NCBI GenBank assembly: GCA_041664985.1
Contig: JBAYJS010000030.1
Location: 1-12,039, forward strand
Origin: JBAYJS01 sp041664985
Lineage (GTDB): Bacteria; Patescibacteriota; Patescibacteriia; Buchananbacterales; UBA6539
Reading direction: 5' to 3'
DNA: 12,039 bases
Below, piece by piece: positions 6,991 through 12,039 of this stretch. The stretch's first letter is position 1; the number at the start of each line of letters is the position of its first letter. The notes under the pieces are model-generated. The model was not told the DNA's origin and did no database searches. It saw nothing but the letters and a program-made list of their open reading frames with translations. The translations under genes and the position numbers were made by a program.

Positions 6991-7029
6991 AAGCTCCAAT
7001 ATCACCTTGATACTGGAGCTTCTTTTTTT
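6991..7029. terminator. Terminator of pyrK-pyrD
   Basis: A 14-bp stem with one mismatch (arms 6991-7004 and 7008-7021, outer part AAGCTCCA/TGGAGCTT) encloses a 3-base loop and is followed by TCTTTTTTTA. On the - strand the stem is followed by a weaker T run, so it may also end transcription of the converging gene that stops at 7084. Confidence 0.85.
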
Positions 7030-7083
7030 ATTAAAATTATTTAAAAAGATAAAAGCTTAAGGAGTAATCGGCTCAGCTGACGG

Positions 7084-8172
7084 CTAAATCCCGGCGCTTG
7101 GTGTCTGACATTCACCCAGGCTTTTTATACCGACATTGGCGCATTTTGCTTGGCAAGAATTGCCGTAAGTTTTATTATCATCGCCGCAAACCGGATTATA
7201 TTCAAGCGTACAAACACATTCGGTCTCGGGTGTAGTCGTTGTTTTTTTAAAATTTGTCGGCGGCATAATAATGAGTTTTAATTTCTGCTGCAATTCTTTT
7301 TGAAATTCGTTTAAATTAACCGCGTTGTCTTTGACCTGATTGATTAAGTCTTCGGTGCTGGTGCCGGCTGAAGTTTTATAATTTTCCAAAATTTGTTTAA
7401 TTTTGGCGGCTCGCTCTTGTTCAGTCATTTCGGTTAAATCCTGGCCGATATCTTCTGCCAATTTTTCTCTGATTCGAATAATAATCGGCTTTAAGTCGGC
7501 TGGCAATTTATCCTGCATTCGATCCAAAGTGTCCAAATTATAATAATTACTTAAATCCAAAGGCTGTTTACCTGATAAAATATTGCTGACTATTTCATTC
7601 ACTTTTTCCCGATCAATCAAAGCCAACAACTGGCCAAGCCAAACCAAGGACTGATCTTTGGCCTGACTGATCAATTTACGGTTGGCTTCACTGTCGAGTT
7701 TAAGTTCGATTTTTACCATCAACTGCTGACGGATAAATTCCTGAGCCGTAAATTTATCAACAAATTGATTAATCACTTCGGGCTGATCTTTCACTTTTTC
7801 CATTTGGTTTTTTAAATTTTGAATTTGTTGATTGTAATCAGCCAAATTTTGGTCAAGTTCCTTTTGAGTAATGATGCCTTTGACCACCAATTTTTGAATT
7901 TCCAAAAGCTTTTGATTGGCATAGTCAAGCTGTTCTTTGGCTTTAGCCACCGGATCATTGGTTAAAAATATTTTTATTTTCCAAACCCAAGTTTTTAGCC
8001 AATACCAATTGCTGTTTGGCAAAAGCCAAGGCTCGCCAGTACCCAAGTTATCAGCCGATATTTGGTCATTGAGCGTTGATTTTTCGTAATTAGCATTATC
8101 ATTGGTCTGAGCCAAAACCAAACCGGGTAAAACCAAGCTGATTAAAACTAAAAAAATGACGATTTTTTTCAT
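7084..8172 (-). CDS. Secreted protein: DUF5667-like helical region plus C-terminal Kazal domain
   Basis: 362 residues with a clear signal peptide: basic MKK, a hydrophobic core (4-20) and a likely cleavage after VLA (about residue 21). The mature N-terminal region (WLLPNSNWYWLKTWVWKIKIFLTNDP split over 49-74, then KAKEQLDYANQKLLEIQKL) resembles the DUF5667 family of secreted proteins common in candidate-phyla genomes. The middle (about 75-300) is highly charged and probably coiled-coil. A threonine-rich linker (311-315) leads to a Kazal-type domain (319-355) with six cysteines (319, 321, 329, 340, 344, 355) and the hallmark YNPVCGDDNKTYGNSC. Kazal domains usually inhibit serine proteases, so an outward-acting inhibitor or adhesion factor is possible; this is inference. 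After the TAG stop the frame continues for eight codons as PSAEPITP to a TAA. The ATG at 8172 lacks an SD. Confidence 0.8.
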   Translation of the reverse strand: MKKIVIFLVLISLVLPGLVLAQTNDNANYEKSTLNDQISADNLGTGEPWLLPNSNWYWLKTWVWKIKIFLTNDPVAKAKEQLDYANQKLLEIQKLVVKGIITQKELDQNLADYNQQIQNLKNQMEKVKDQPEVINQFVDKFTAQEFIRQQLMVKIELKLDSEANRKLISQAKDQSLVWLGQLLALIDREKVNEIVSNILSGKQPLDLSNYYNLDTLDRMQDKLPADLKPIIIRIREKLAEDIGQDLTEMTEQERAAKIKQILENYKTSAGTSTEDLINQVKDNAVNLNEFQKELQQKLKLIIMPPTNFKKTTTTPETECVCTLEYNPVCGDDNKTYGNSCQAKCANVGIKSLGECQTPSAGI

Positions 8173-8197
8173 AAATTTAAAGATTAAATCTAGTCTA

Positions 8198-8203
8198 ATT
8201 ATA
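8198..8203 (-). promoter_or_regulatory. Candidate -10 box for the Kazal-domain gene
   Basis: TATAAT on the - strand, about 25 bases before the ATG at 8172. No convincing -35 lies upstream, because that position falls in the thrS terminator stem. Confidence 0.4.
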
Positions 8204-8213
8204 GCGCATATTT

Positions 8214-8250
8214 AAAAAACCCTCCAGGCCAAGCGCCCAGAGGGTTTTTT
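8214..8250 (-). terminator. Terminator of thrS
   Basis: AAAAAACCCTC (8214-8224) pairs perfectly with GAGGGTTTTTT (8240-8250) over 11 bp. A T run on the 3' arm on either strand means it could work both ways; it lies 9 bases beyond the thrS stop. Confidence 0.8.
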
Positions 8251-8258
8251 GAGTAAAC

Positions 8259-10001
8259 CTATTTTTTATCTTTGATTTCTTTGACTAATTTTTCGGCAAA
8301 TTCATCGCGAGTCATGGTTTGAGTTTCTTTTTGACCGTGAAGCCGAACACTTAAATCATTGCTTTGGGCTTCTTTTTCGCCAATCACCAAAGTATACGGC
8401 ACTTTGGCTTTTTCGCTTTTTCTGATTTTATAGCCAACGGTTTCATTGGAATCATCGACAAAAACTCTGATACCCAAATCTTTCAAAGATTCAGCCAGTT
8501 TTTCAGCGTCAGCAATAAAAGTTGATGCCACCGGCGCAATTTGAACTTGAACCGGCGCCAGCCATAATGGAAAAACCCCGGCGTAATGCTCGATTAAAAT
8601 GCCAAAAAATCTTTCAACTGATCCGTAAATAACCCGATGAATCATTACCGGTCTTTTGTGCGAACCGTCACTGTCAATATAAGTTAAATCAAACCGCTCA
8701 GGCAAATTCATATCCAATTGAATAGTGCCACACTGCCAGGTTCGGCCGATGGCGTCTTTGATGTGAATATCGATTTTAGGGCCGTAAAACGCGCCGTCAC
8801 CCTCGTTAATTTTGTATTCTTTGCCCGCACCGTCCAAAGCCGCTTTTAAACCGTCCGTGGCGGTTTGCCAGGCTTGATCCGAACCGATTGATTTTGCCGG
8901 CCGGGTGGACAGCTCCAAATGATAAGACAAGCCAAAAACCGAATAAATTTTTTCTACCAATTTTAGCACACCCAAAATTTCATCTTTGATTTGATCGGGC
9001 CGCATATAAATATGAGCATCGTCCTGATGGAAAGTTCTGACCCGAAATAAACCCGACAAAACACCGGAAAGCTCATGGCGATGAACCAAGCCGATTTCAC
9101 CCCAGCGCAAAGGCAAGTCGCGATAAGAATACAAATCTTCTTTGTACATTAGCATCCCGCCCGGACAATTCATCGGTTTAATCGCATATTCCATCTCATC
9201 GATTTTTGTTTCATACATATTTTCCCGATAATTTTCCCAATGGCCGGAAACTTCCCAAAGTTTGCGCGAAAGCATGATTGGGGTTTTAATCTCATCATAA
9301 CCGGCTTGAAAATGGACTTGCCGCCAATAATTCAAAAGTTCATTCCAAATAATCATGCCTTTGGGCTTGAAAAAAGGAAAACCCGGGCCTGCCTCGTGAA
9401 AGGAAAATAAACCCAGCTCCTGACCCAATTTTTTATGATCGCGCTTTTTGGCTTCTTCAAGCAAATCCAAGTACGCTTTCAATTCGGCTTCGCTGGTAAA
9501 CGCCGTACCGTAAATTCGCTGCAGCATTTTATTTTTTTCATCGCCCTTCCAATAAGCCCCGGCAATTTTTAGCAATTTCACCGCGCCGATTTGTTTGGTA
9601 AAATCCAAATGCGGTCCGGCGCACAAATCAACGAATTTATGTTTGCCGTCAGGACCCAACATTCGATAAAAAGTTAAAGCCTTTTCCCCGGCTTTTTCCA
9701 AATCTTTGGCCAATTCCAATTTATAGGGCTGTTTTTTTGATTTAATGTAAGCAATCGCTTCTTTGGTGCTAACTTCATAGCGCTCAAATTTTTGATTTTG
9801 CTTAATAATTTGGCGCATTTTTTGCTCGATTTTGACCAAATCCTGGGGGCTGAAAGTTTCTTTGCCCAAATCAAAATCATAGTAAAATCCCTCATCAATT
9901 GCCGGCCCAATGGCTAGCTTAGCTTCGGGAAAAAATTCCAAAACCGCTTGGGCTAAAACGTGTGAAGCGGAATGACGAATTGTTTGCAAATCGTGTTTCA
10001 T
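8259..10001 (-). CDS. thrS: Threonyl-tRNA synthetase lacking the N-terminal TGS domain
   Basis: Charges tRNA(Thr) with threonine in the cytoplasm. At 580 residues it is about 60 shorter than typical bacterial ThrRS because it opens directly at the editing domain, with no TGS domain. Editing site: H10 and H14 (HSASH) and C127/H131 (CAGPH). Class II catalytic core: PMNCPGGM with zinc ligand C279, motif 2 HRHELSG (307-313), QDDAHIY with H330, and MIHRVIYGSVERF with H455 leading into motif 3. The anticodon-binding domain follows (about 476-580; VQIAPV, VFVDDSNETVGYKIR). The ATG at 10001 has no SD, and no TGS-like sequence is seen upstream in frame, where a G-rich repeat occurs. About 1.4 kb upstream on the same strand is a T-box-like leader that may belong to this gene. 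Confidence 0.96.
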   Translation of the reverse strand: MKHDLQTIRHSASHVLAQAVLEFFPEAKLAIGPAIDEGFYYDFDLGKETFSPQDLVKIEQKMRQIIKQNQKFERYEVSTKEAIAYIKSKKQPYKLELAKDLEKAGEKALTFYRMLGPDGKHKFVDLCAGPHLDFTKQIGAVKLLKIAGAYWKGDEKNKMLQRIYGTAFTSEAELKAYLDLLEEAKKRDHKKLGQELGLFSFHEAGPGFPFFKPKGMIIWNELLNYWRQVHFQAGYDEIKTPIMLSRKLWEVSGHWENYRENMYETKIDEMEYAIKPMNCPGGMLMYKEDLYSYRDLPLRWGEIGLVHRHELSGVLSGLFRVRTFHQDDAHIYMRPDQIKDEILGVLKLVEKIYSVFGLSYHLELSTRPAKSIGSDQAWQTATDGLKAALDGAGKEYKINEGDGAFYGPKIDIHIKDAIGRTWQCGTIQLDMNLPERFDLTYIDSDGSHKRPVMIHRVIYGSVERFFGILIEHYAGVFPLWLAPVQVQIAPVASTFIADAEKLAESLKDLGIRVFVDDSNETVGYKIRKSEKAKVPYTLVIGEKEAQSNDLSVRLHGQKETQTMTRDEFAEKLVKEIKDKK

Positions 10002-10036
10002 ATAATTTAATTTATGAATAATAAATATTTATAGCT

Positions 10037-10092
10037 CCCCCTCTCCCCGACGTGGGAGAGGGTACAAAGATTAGTTTAGTGGGGTGAGGGGG
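10037..10092. repeat. C/G-rich palindromic repeat between acetyltransferase gene and thrS
   Basis: CCCTCTCCC (10039-10047) pairs with GGGAGAGGG (10054-10062) over a 6-base loop. It is followed after 18 bases by a G-rich tail, GGGGTGAGGGGG (10081-10092). The hairpin-plus-GGGGTGRGG design resembles the 37-bp repeats further right but the sequence differs, so it is at most a distant relative. It fills most of the 116-base gap. Confidence 0.65.
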
Positions 10093-10117
10093 TAGAAGTT
10101 AAATTGAAACATCTATT

Positions 10118-10690
10118 TCATCTCTTCTTAAATTGGCCTGGCTTTTGTCTTTTCAGCCACTCGTCGCGCAAAATTCCCATGTTAATCAAATCGTGGTAAT
10201 GCCCTTTTCTAAACAATTGCTGCCGCAAACAACCTTCTTTTTTAAAACCGAGTTTTTTGTATGATTTTTCCGCGCGGATATTGTAAGCGTAAAATCCCAG
10301 CCAAATTCGATGCAGTTTTAATTTCCTAAAACCATAATCAATAATCAGCTTGCCGGCCTCCGTGCCACAGCCCTGGCCCCAATATTTTTTGTCGCCGATA
10401 ATAATGCCAAATTGGGCGTTTTTATGCAGCGGCTCGATATCGCGCAAACTGACCACGCCAATATGCGTGCCGTCATTGGCATCAATGGCAAAAGCGGCTC
10501 TGGTTTTTTCTCTTTTCATTTTACTGATCCATTCTTTTTCCATTTTCAAAGTTGTCCGGGATCTGTCATAAATATCCAAAAAAATTAAAACTTCAGAATC
10601 ATTGAGCCATTGGCAAAACCGCCCGGCGTCTTTTTGGGACAACGGCCGTAAAGTGACTAGTTTGCCTTTCAAAATAATTTCTTTTTTCAT
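10118..10690 (-). CDS. GNAT-family N-acetyltransferase, RimJ/RimL type
   Basis: 190 residues. The family transfers an acetyl group from acetyl-CoA to an amine: RimJ/RimL act on N-termini of ribosomal proteins, and other relatives act on small molecules. The N-terminus reads KLVTLRPLSQKDA (10-22), the usual opening of this subgroup. The acetyl-CoA loop is WGQGCGTEA (104-112, Q-x-x-G-x-G type). The typical C-terminal motif N-x-R-A-E-x-S-Y-x-K-L-G-F (137-149) is followed by a basic tail (LKRQKPGQFKKR) that could contact RNA or acidic partners. The substrate cannot be read from the sequence. It shares strand with thrS and the nuclease gene and may be part of one transcript. No SD sits at the usual distance; the nearest AGGAGG is in a repeat about 15 bases before the ATG. 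It ends in TGA. Confidence 0.88.
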   Translation of the reverse strand: MKKEIILKGKLVTLRPLSQKDAGRFCQWLNDSEVLIFLDIYDRSRTTLKMEKEWISKMKREKTRAAFAIDANDGTHIGVVSLRDIEPLHKNAQFGIIIGDKKYWGQGCGTEAGKLIIDYGFRKLKLHRIWLGFYAYNIRAEKSYKKLGFKKEGCLRQQLFRKGHYHDLINMGILRDEWLKRQKPGQFKKR

Positions 10691-10701
10691 ATCTTTAGTT
10701 T

Positions 10702-10736
10702 AACCCCTCCTAACCTCCCCTTTATAAGGGGAGGAA
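10702..10736 (-). repeat. Diverged, inverted copy of the 37-bp repeat
   Basis: CCTCCCCTT (10714-10722) and AAGGGGAGG (10726-10734) form a 9-bp stem with a 3-base loop. On the - strand the hairpin is followed by TTAGGAGGGGTT, like the hairpin plus TTAGGGGTGGTT of the + strand copies. It lies 11 bases upstream of the acetyltransferase start. Confidence 0.65.
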
Positions 10737-10770
10737 TATTGCAGAGCACTTGGCTTCCTCCTTCCCTTAA

Positions 10771-10844
10771 TTCCCCTCCTTTCCAAGGAGGGGTTAGGGG
10801 TGGTTAGTTCCCCTCATTTCCAAGGAGGGGCTAGGGGTGGTTGA
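10771..10844 (+). repeat. Two tandem 37-bp palindromic repeats, downstream side of the nuclease gene
   Basis: Copies at 10771-10807 and 10808-10844. Each is a hairpin (CCCCTCCTT-TCC-AAGGAGGGG in copy 1; copy 2 differs by CCTC to CCTCA) plus TTAGGGGTGGTT or CTAGGGGTGGTT. They end three bases before the nuclease stop codon complement at 10848. They carry small differences from each other and from the right-hand array. Confidence 0.85.
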
Positions 10845-10847
10845 ATT

Positions 10848-11216
10848 TCAAGGTAAATTATCAGCTATTTCTGCCAAAACAGAATCAATATTTTCATAAA
10901 CATCTAAATTGGTAAAACGTAAAAACTTAATTCCAAATTCTTCAATGCGCCCTTGTCTTTCCAAATCATATTTAATCGCCTTTTGACCAAAATGAGTATC
11001 ACCATCAATTTCTATAGCCAGTTTGACTTTGGGACAATAGAAATCAACAATATATCTATTAACACCTTGCTGTCTGCGAAATTTATAACCTTTAAGTTGA
11101 TGTCGACGCAAATAATACCACAAAATCTGTTCTGCCCGAGTCATTTCATTTCGTAATTTTTTTCTTTTGGCTTTGTTCGATTTTTGATTAAAAATTTTTT
11201 TCATAGCGTACTCCAT
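10848..11216 (-). CDS. DUF559/Vsr-like endonuclease-domain protein
   Basis: 122 residues, the usual size of the single-domain DUF559 family, which shares the PD-(D/E)XK fold with very-short-patch-repair (Vsr) nucleases. The family opening (LRNEMTRAEQILWYYLR, 21-37) is followed by GYKFRRQQGVNRYIVDFYC (43-61), with the predicted metal-binding D58, then LAIEIDGDTH (66-75) with E69, D71 and H75, and a C-terminal FLRFTNLDVYENID (98-111). Catalytic residues appear intact. Substrate and role of this family are poorly known. The gene is bounded at both ends by 37-bp repeats only three bases away, which suggests they move or spread together. The start is ATG 11216, about 7 bases after an AGGAGG that belongs to the adjacent repeat; a second ATG at residue 5 has its own GGAG. 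It ends in TGA. Confidence 0.85.
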   Translation of the reverse strand: MEYAMKKIFNQKSNKAKRKKLRNEMTRAEQILWYYLRRHQLKGYKFRRQQGVNRYIVDFYCPKVKLAIEIDGDTHFGQKAIKYDLERQGRIEEFGIKFLRFTNLDVYENIDSVLAEIADNLP

Positions 11217-11219
11217 TAG

Positions 11220-11367
11220 TTCCCCTCCTTTTTAAGGAGGGGTTAGGGGTGGTTGATTCCCCTCCTTTTTAAGGAGGGGTTAGGGGTGGTTGATTCCCCT
11301 CCTTTTTAAGGAGGGGTTAGGGGTGGTTGATTCCCCTCCTTTTTAAGGAGGGGCCAGGGGTGGTTAT
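11220..11367 (+). repeat. Four tandem 37-bp palindromic G-rich repeats, upstream side of the nuclease gene
   Basis: Head-to-tail copies at 11220-11256, 11257-11293, 11294-11330 and 11331-11367. The first three are identical; the fourth has GGCCA for GGTTA and a changed end. Each unit is a 9-bp stem, 3-base-loop hairpin (CCCCTCCTT/AAGGAGGGG) followed by TTAGGGGTGGTTGA. The copies are contiguous with no spacers. On the - strand the unit next to the nuclease gene supplies its SD. Confidence 0.92.
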
Positions 11368-11401
11368 CAACCCCAATACGCTATGTTGATTATATTTTAA
11401 A

Positions 11402-11432
11402 CAAAAAATCCAACCAGAAATAATCTGCTTGG
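11402..11432 (-). terminator. Intrinsic terminator of the T-box-like leader
   Basis: On the - strand CCAAGCAGA (11432-11424) pairs with TCTGGTTGG (11418-11410), one G-G mismatch and a 5-base loop, followed by ATTTTTTG. Two bases of its 5' arm (11431-11432) are also needed for the antiterminator, so the two structures exclude each other. Confidence 0.7.
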
Positions 11433-11571
11433 GACTCCGATTTGCTCGGGGCGGTTCCACCCAATTTCCCCGGAAAACCGGGACACTTGATTGGCTTATC
11501 TTTGAGGATTTAGCCTGTTTAGGGGCTTTTAGCCGCACAGTTGGTAGCTGCGCCAATCATCCTTTTAAGAT
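11402..11571 (-). ncRNA. T-box-like tRNA-sensing leader with atypical 5' domain
   Basis: On the - strand the 3' half has the parts of a T-box in order. There is a stem III-like hairpin CCCGG-TTTT-CCGGG (11482-11469) and a short linker. Next comes GGGTGGAACCGCC (11462-11450), whose UGGA would pair with a UCCA tRNA end. Then an inner helix CCGA/TCGG (11449-11437) and GTCCC (11435-11431) close the antiterminator. A competing terminator follows. The 5' half is not a normal stem I: a basal helix (TTATCTT/AAGATAA and AGGAT/ATCCT) closes three abutting hairpins (11553-11535, 11534-11524, 11523-11514). The first has a 7-base loop CUACCAA that contains ACC, a Thr codon. Downstream on this strand are the nuclease, the acetyltransferase and thrS. 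The specificity and Thr assignment are inference. Confidence 0.65.
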
Positions 11572-11577
11572 AACTTC

Positions 11578-11606
11578 ATTATAAACCTGAAAAAAAATAC
11601 TGTCAA
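11578..11606 (-). promoter_or_regulatory. Consensus sigma70 promoter of the T-box-like leader
   Basis: On the - strand TTGACA (11606-11601), exactly 17 bases, TATAAT (11583-11578). Both hexamers are perfect. Transcription should start near 11571, at the first bases of the leader's basal helix. Confidence 0.88.
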
Positions 11607-11757
11607 ATCAAAAACCAAGCAACCTAGCGCTTTTTAGGATTGTTTGTTAGAATGTATCTAGCCTACAACGTGCTTATTTTCAGCTTATTTTACTTAAAAT
11701 ATTAATGAGTTCGCATAATGCTAGCTATGAGATATTAAAAATTTATATAAAAAATCT
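11607..11757. other. Intergenic region between divergent transcripts, nothing further seen
   Basis: About 150 AT-rich bases between the - strand promoter and the + strand gene at 11758. A weak CCTA/TAGG hairpin (around 11622-11637) and a TATAAA (11746-11751) that could serve a leaderless mRNA are present. No good -35 pairs with the latter and I see no other gene or element. Confidence 0.4.
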
Positions 11758-12039
11758 ATGTTGAATCAAGAAATAACAAAAAAATACAAAGATCTTAATT
11801 GGAATGAACTTCTACGAAAAGACCTTGGTAATTATAGTTTGGAAGAAGCGAAACCAATATTAGATAGGATTAAAAATTTTTTTGATTCAATATTATTAAG
11901 TACAGAAATTAATAACTTTGCCCAGGGCATCCAAAATGAAATTCAAAATCAGATTACTAATTTTCTAAACTACTGTAATAACTCCTTAAAAACCTTCTCA
12001 GATATTGGTCAAAAACAGCAGAGACTAGAAGAAATCAAA
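11758..12039 (+). CDS. Hypothetical protein, 5' part only (runs off the window)
   Basis: An open frame from ATG 11758 gives 94 residues with no stop before the window ends, so the gene is incomplete here. I do not recognise it. The visible part is hydrophilic and rich in Asn, Gln, Lys, Ile and Leu (for example NFAQGIQNEIQNQITNFLNY, about 56-75, then KTFSDIGQKQQRLEEIK at the end), strongly helical and probably coiled-coil, with no signal peptide or membrane segment in this part. The coding sequence is much more AT-rich than the rest of the window, suggesting different ancestry or weak constraint. There is no SD; a TATAAA seven bases ahead would fit a leaderless start. Divergent from the T-box promoter. 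Confidence 0.65.
   Translation, partial: MLNQEITKKYKDLNWNELLRKDLGNYSLEEAKPILDRIKNFFDSILLSTEINNFAQGIQNEIQNQITNFLNYCNNSLKTFSDIGQKQQRLEEIK

Noticed and set aside
11220..11367. Possible CRISPR array
   Set aside because: The 37-bp units are directly contiguous with no spacers, contain their own full palindrome, and no cas gene is present.
11535..11553. ThrRS-binding operator mimicking the tRNA(Thr) anticodon arm, as in E. coli thrS
   Set aside because: The loop triplet ACC is not a Thr anticodon and the hairpin is far from the thrS start; a specifier role fits better.
11524..11556. tRNA-like D-arm wording (CAGTTGGTAG) on the + strand
   Set aside because: No acceptor, anticodon or T arm fits around it; it is the complement of the leader hairpin on the - strand.
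11317..11556. 79-codon open frame on the - strand
   Set aside because: It runs through the T-box-like leader and a repeat, has no SD and no protein-like composition.

Overview
The window reads like a bacterial chromosome segment from a small, AT-leaning genome. The best fit is a member of the Candidate Phyla Radiation (Patescibacteria). This is an inference from gene style: a secreted protein resembling the DUF5667 family joined to a Kazal domain, a threonyl-tRNA synthetase without its TGS domain, gatB standing apart from gatA and gatC, a MiaB-MiaA fusion, and several genes without a Shine-Dalgarno (SD) sequence. TGA is used as a normal stop (tmk, pyrK, the acetyltransferase and the nuclease gene), so I see no UGA recoding. 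No rRNA, tRNA gene or CRISPR array is visible.

Layout, left to right. On the + strand lie a thymidylate kinase-like gene (39-641), a 60-residue small protein with a strong SD (703-885) and a terminator, then gatB (986-2509) and a 98-residue protein one base behind it (2511-2807). A two-way terminator (2817-2853) separates these from the converging miaB-miaA fusion (2860-5013, - strand). From the divergent intergenic region, a near-consensus promoter with an operator-like palindrome drives pyrK-pyrD (5268-6984, + strand). That operon is richer in GC and has textbook SDs. On the - strand follow a secreted Kazal-domain protein (7084-8172), thrS (8259-10001), a RimJ/RimL-type acetyltransferase (10118-10690) and a small DUF559/Vsr-like nuclease gene (10848-11216). 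The nuclease gene is hemmed in, three bases from each end, by 37-bp palindromic G-rich repeats (two on one side, four on the other). Upstream of it on the same strand sits a consensus sigma70 promoter (TTGACA-17-TATAAT) and a structured leader with a T-box-like antiterminator and competing terminator (about 11402-11571). A divergent gene of unknown function starts at 11758 and runs off the window.

How it fits together. Most genes serve tRNA and translation (gatB, miaB-miaA, thrS and the tRNA-sensing leader) or pyrimidine nucleotides (tmk, pyrK, pyrD). The most interesting points are (1) a T-box-like leader, with an atypical 5' domain, about 1.4 kb upstream of thrS with a repeat-flanked nuclease gene and an acetyltransferase gene between them; (2) the nuclease-plus-repeat unit, which looks like a small mobile or REP-like element; and (3) one polypeptide carrying both enzymes that make ms2i6A37 in tRNA.
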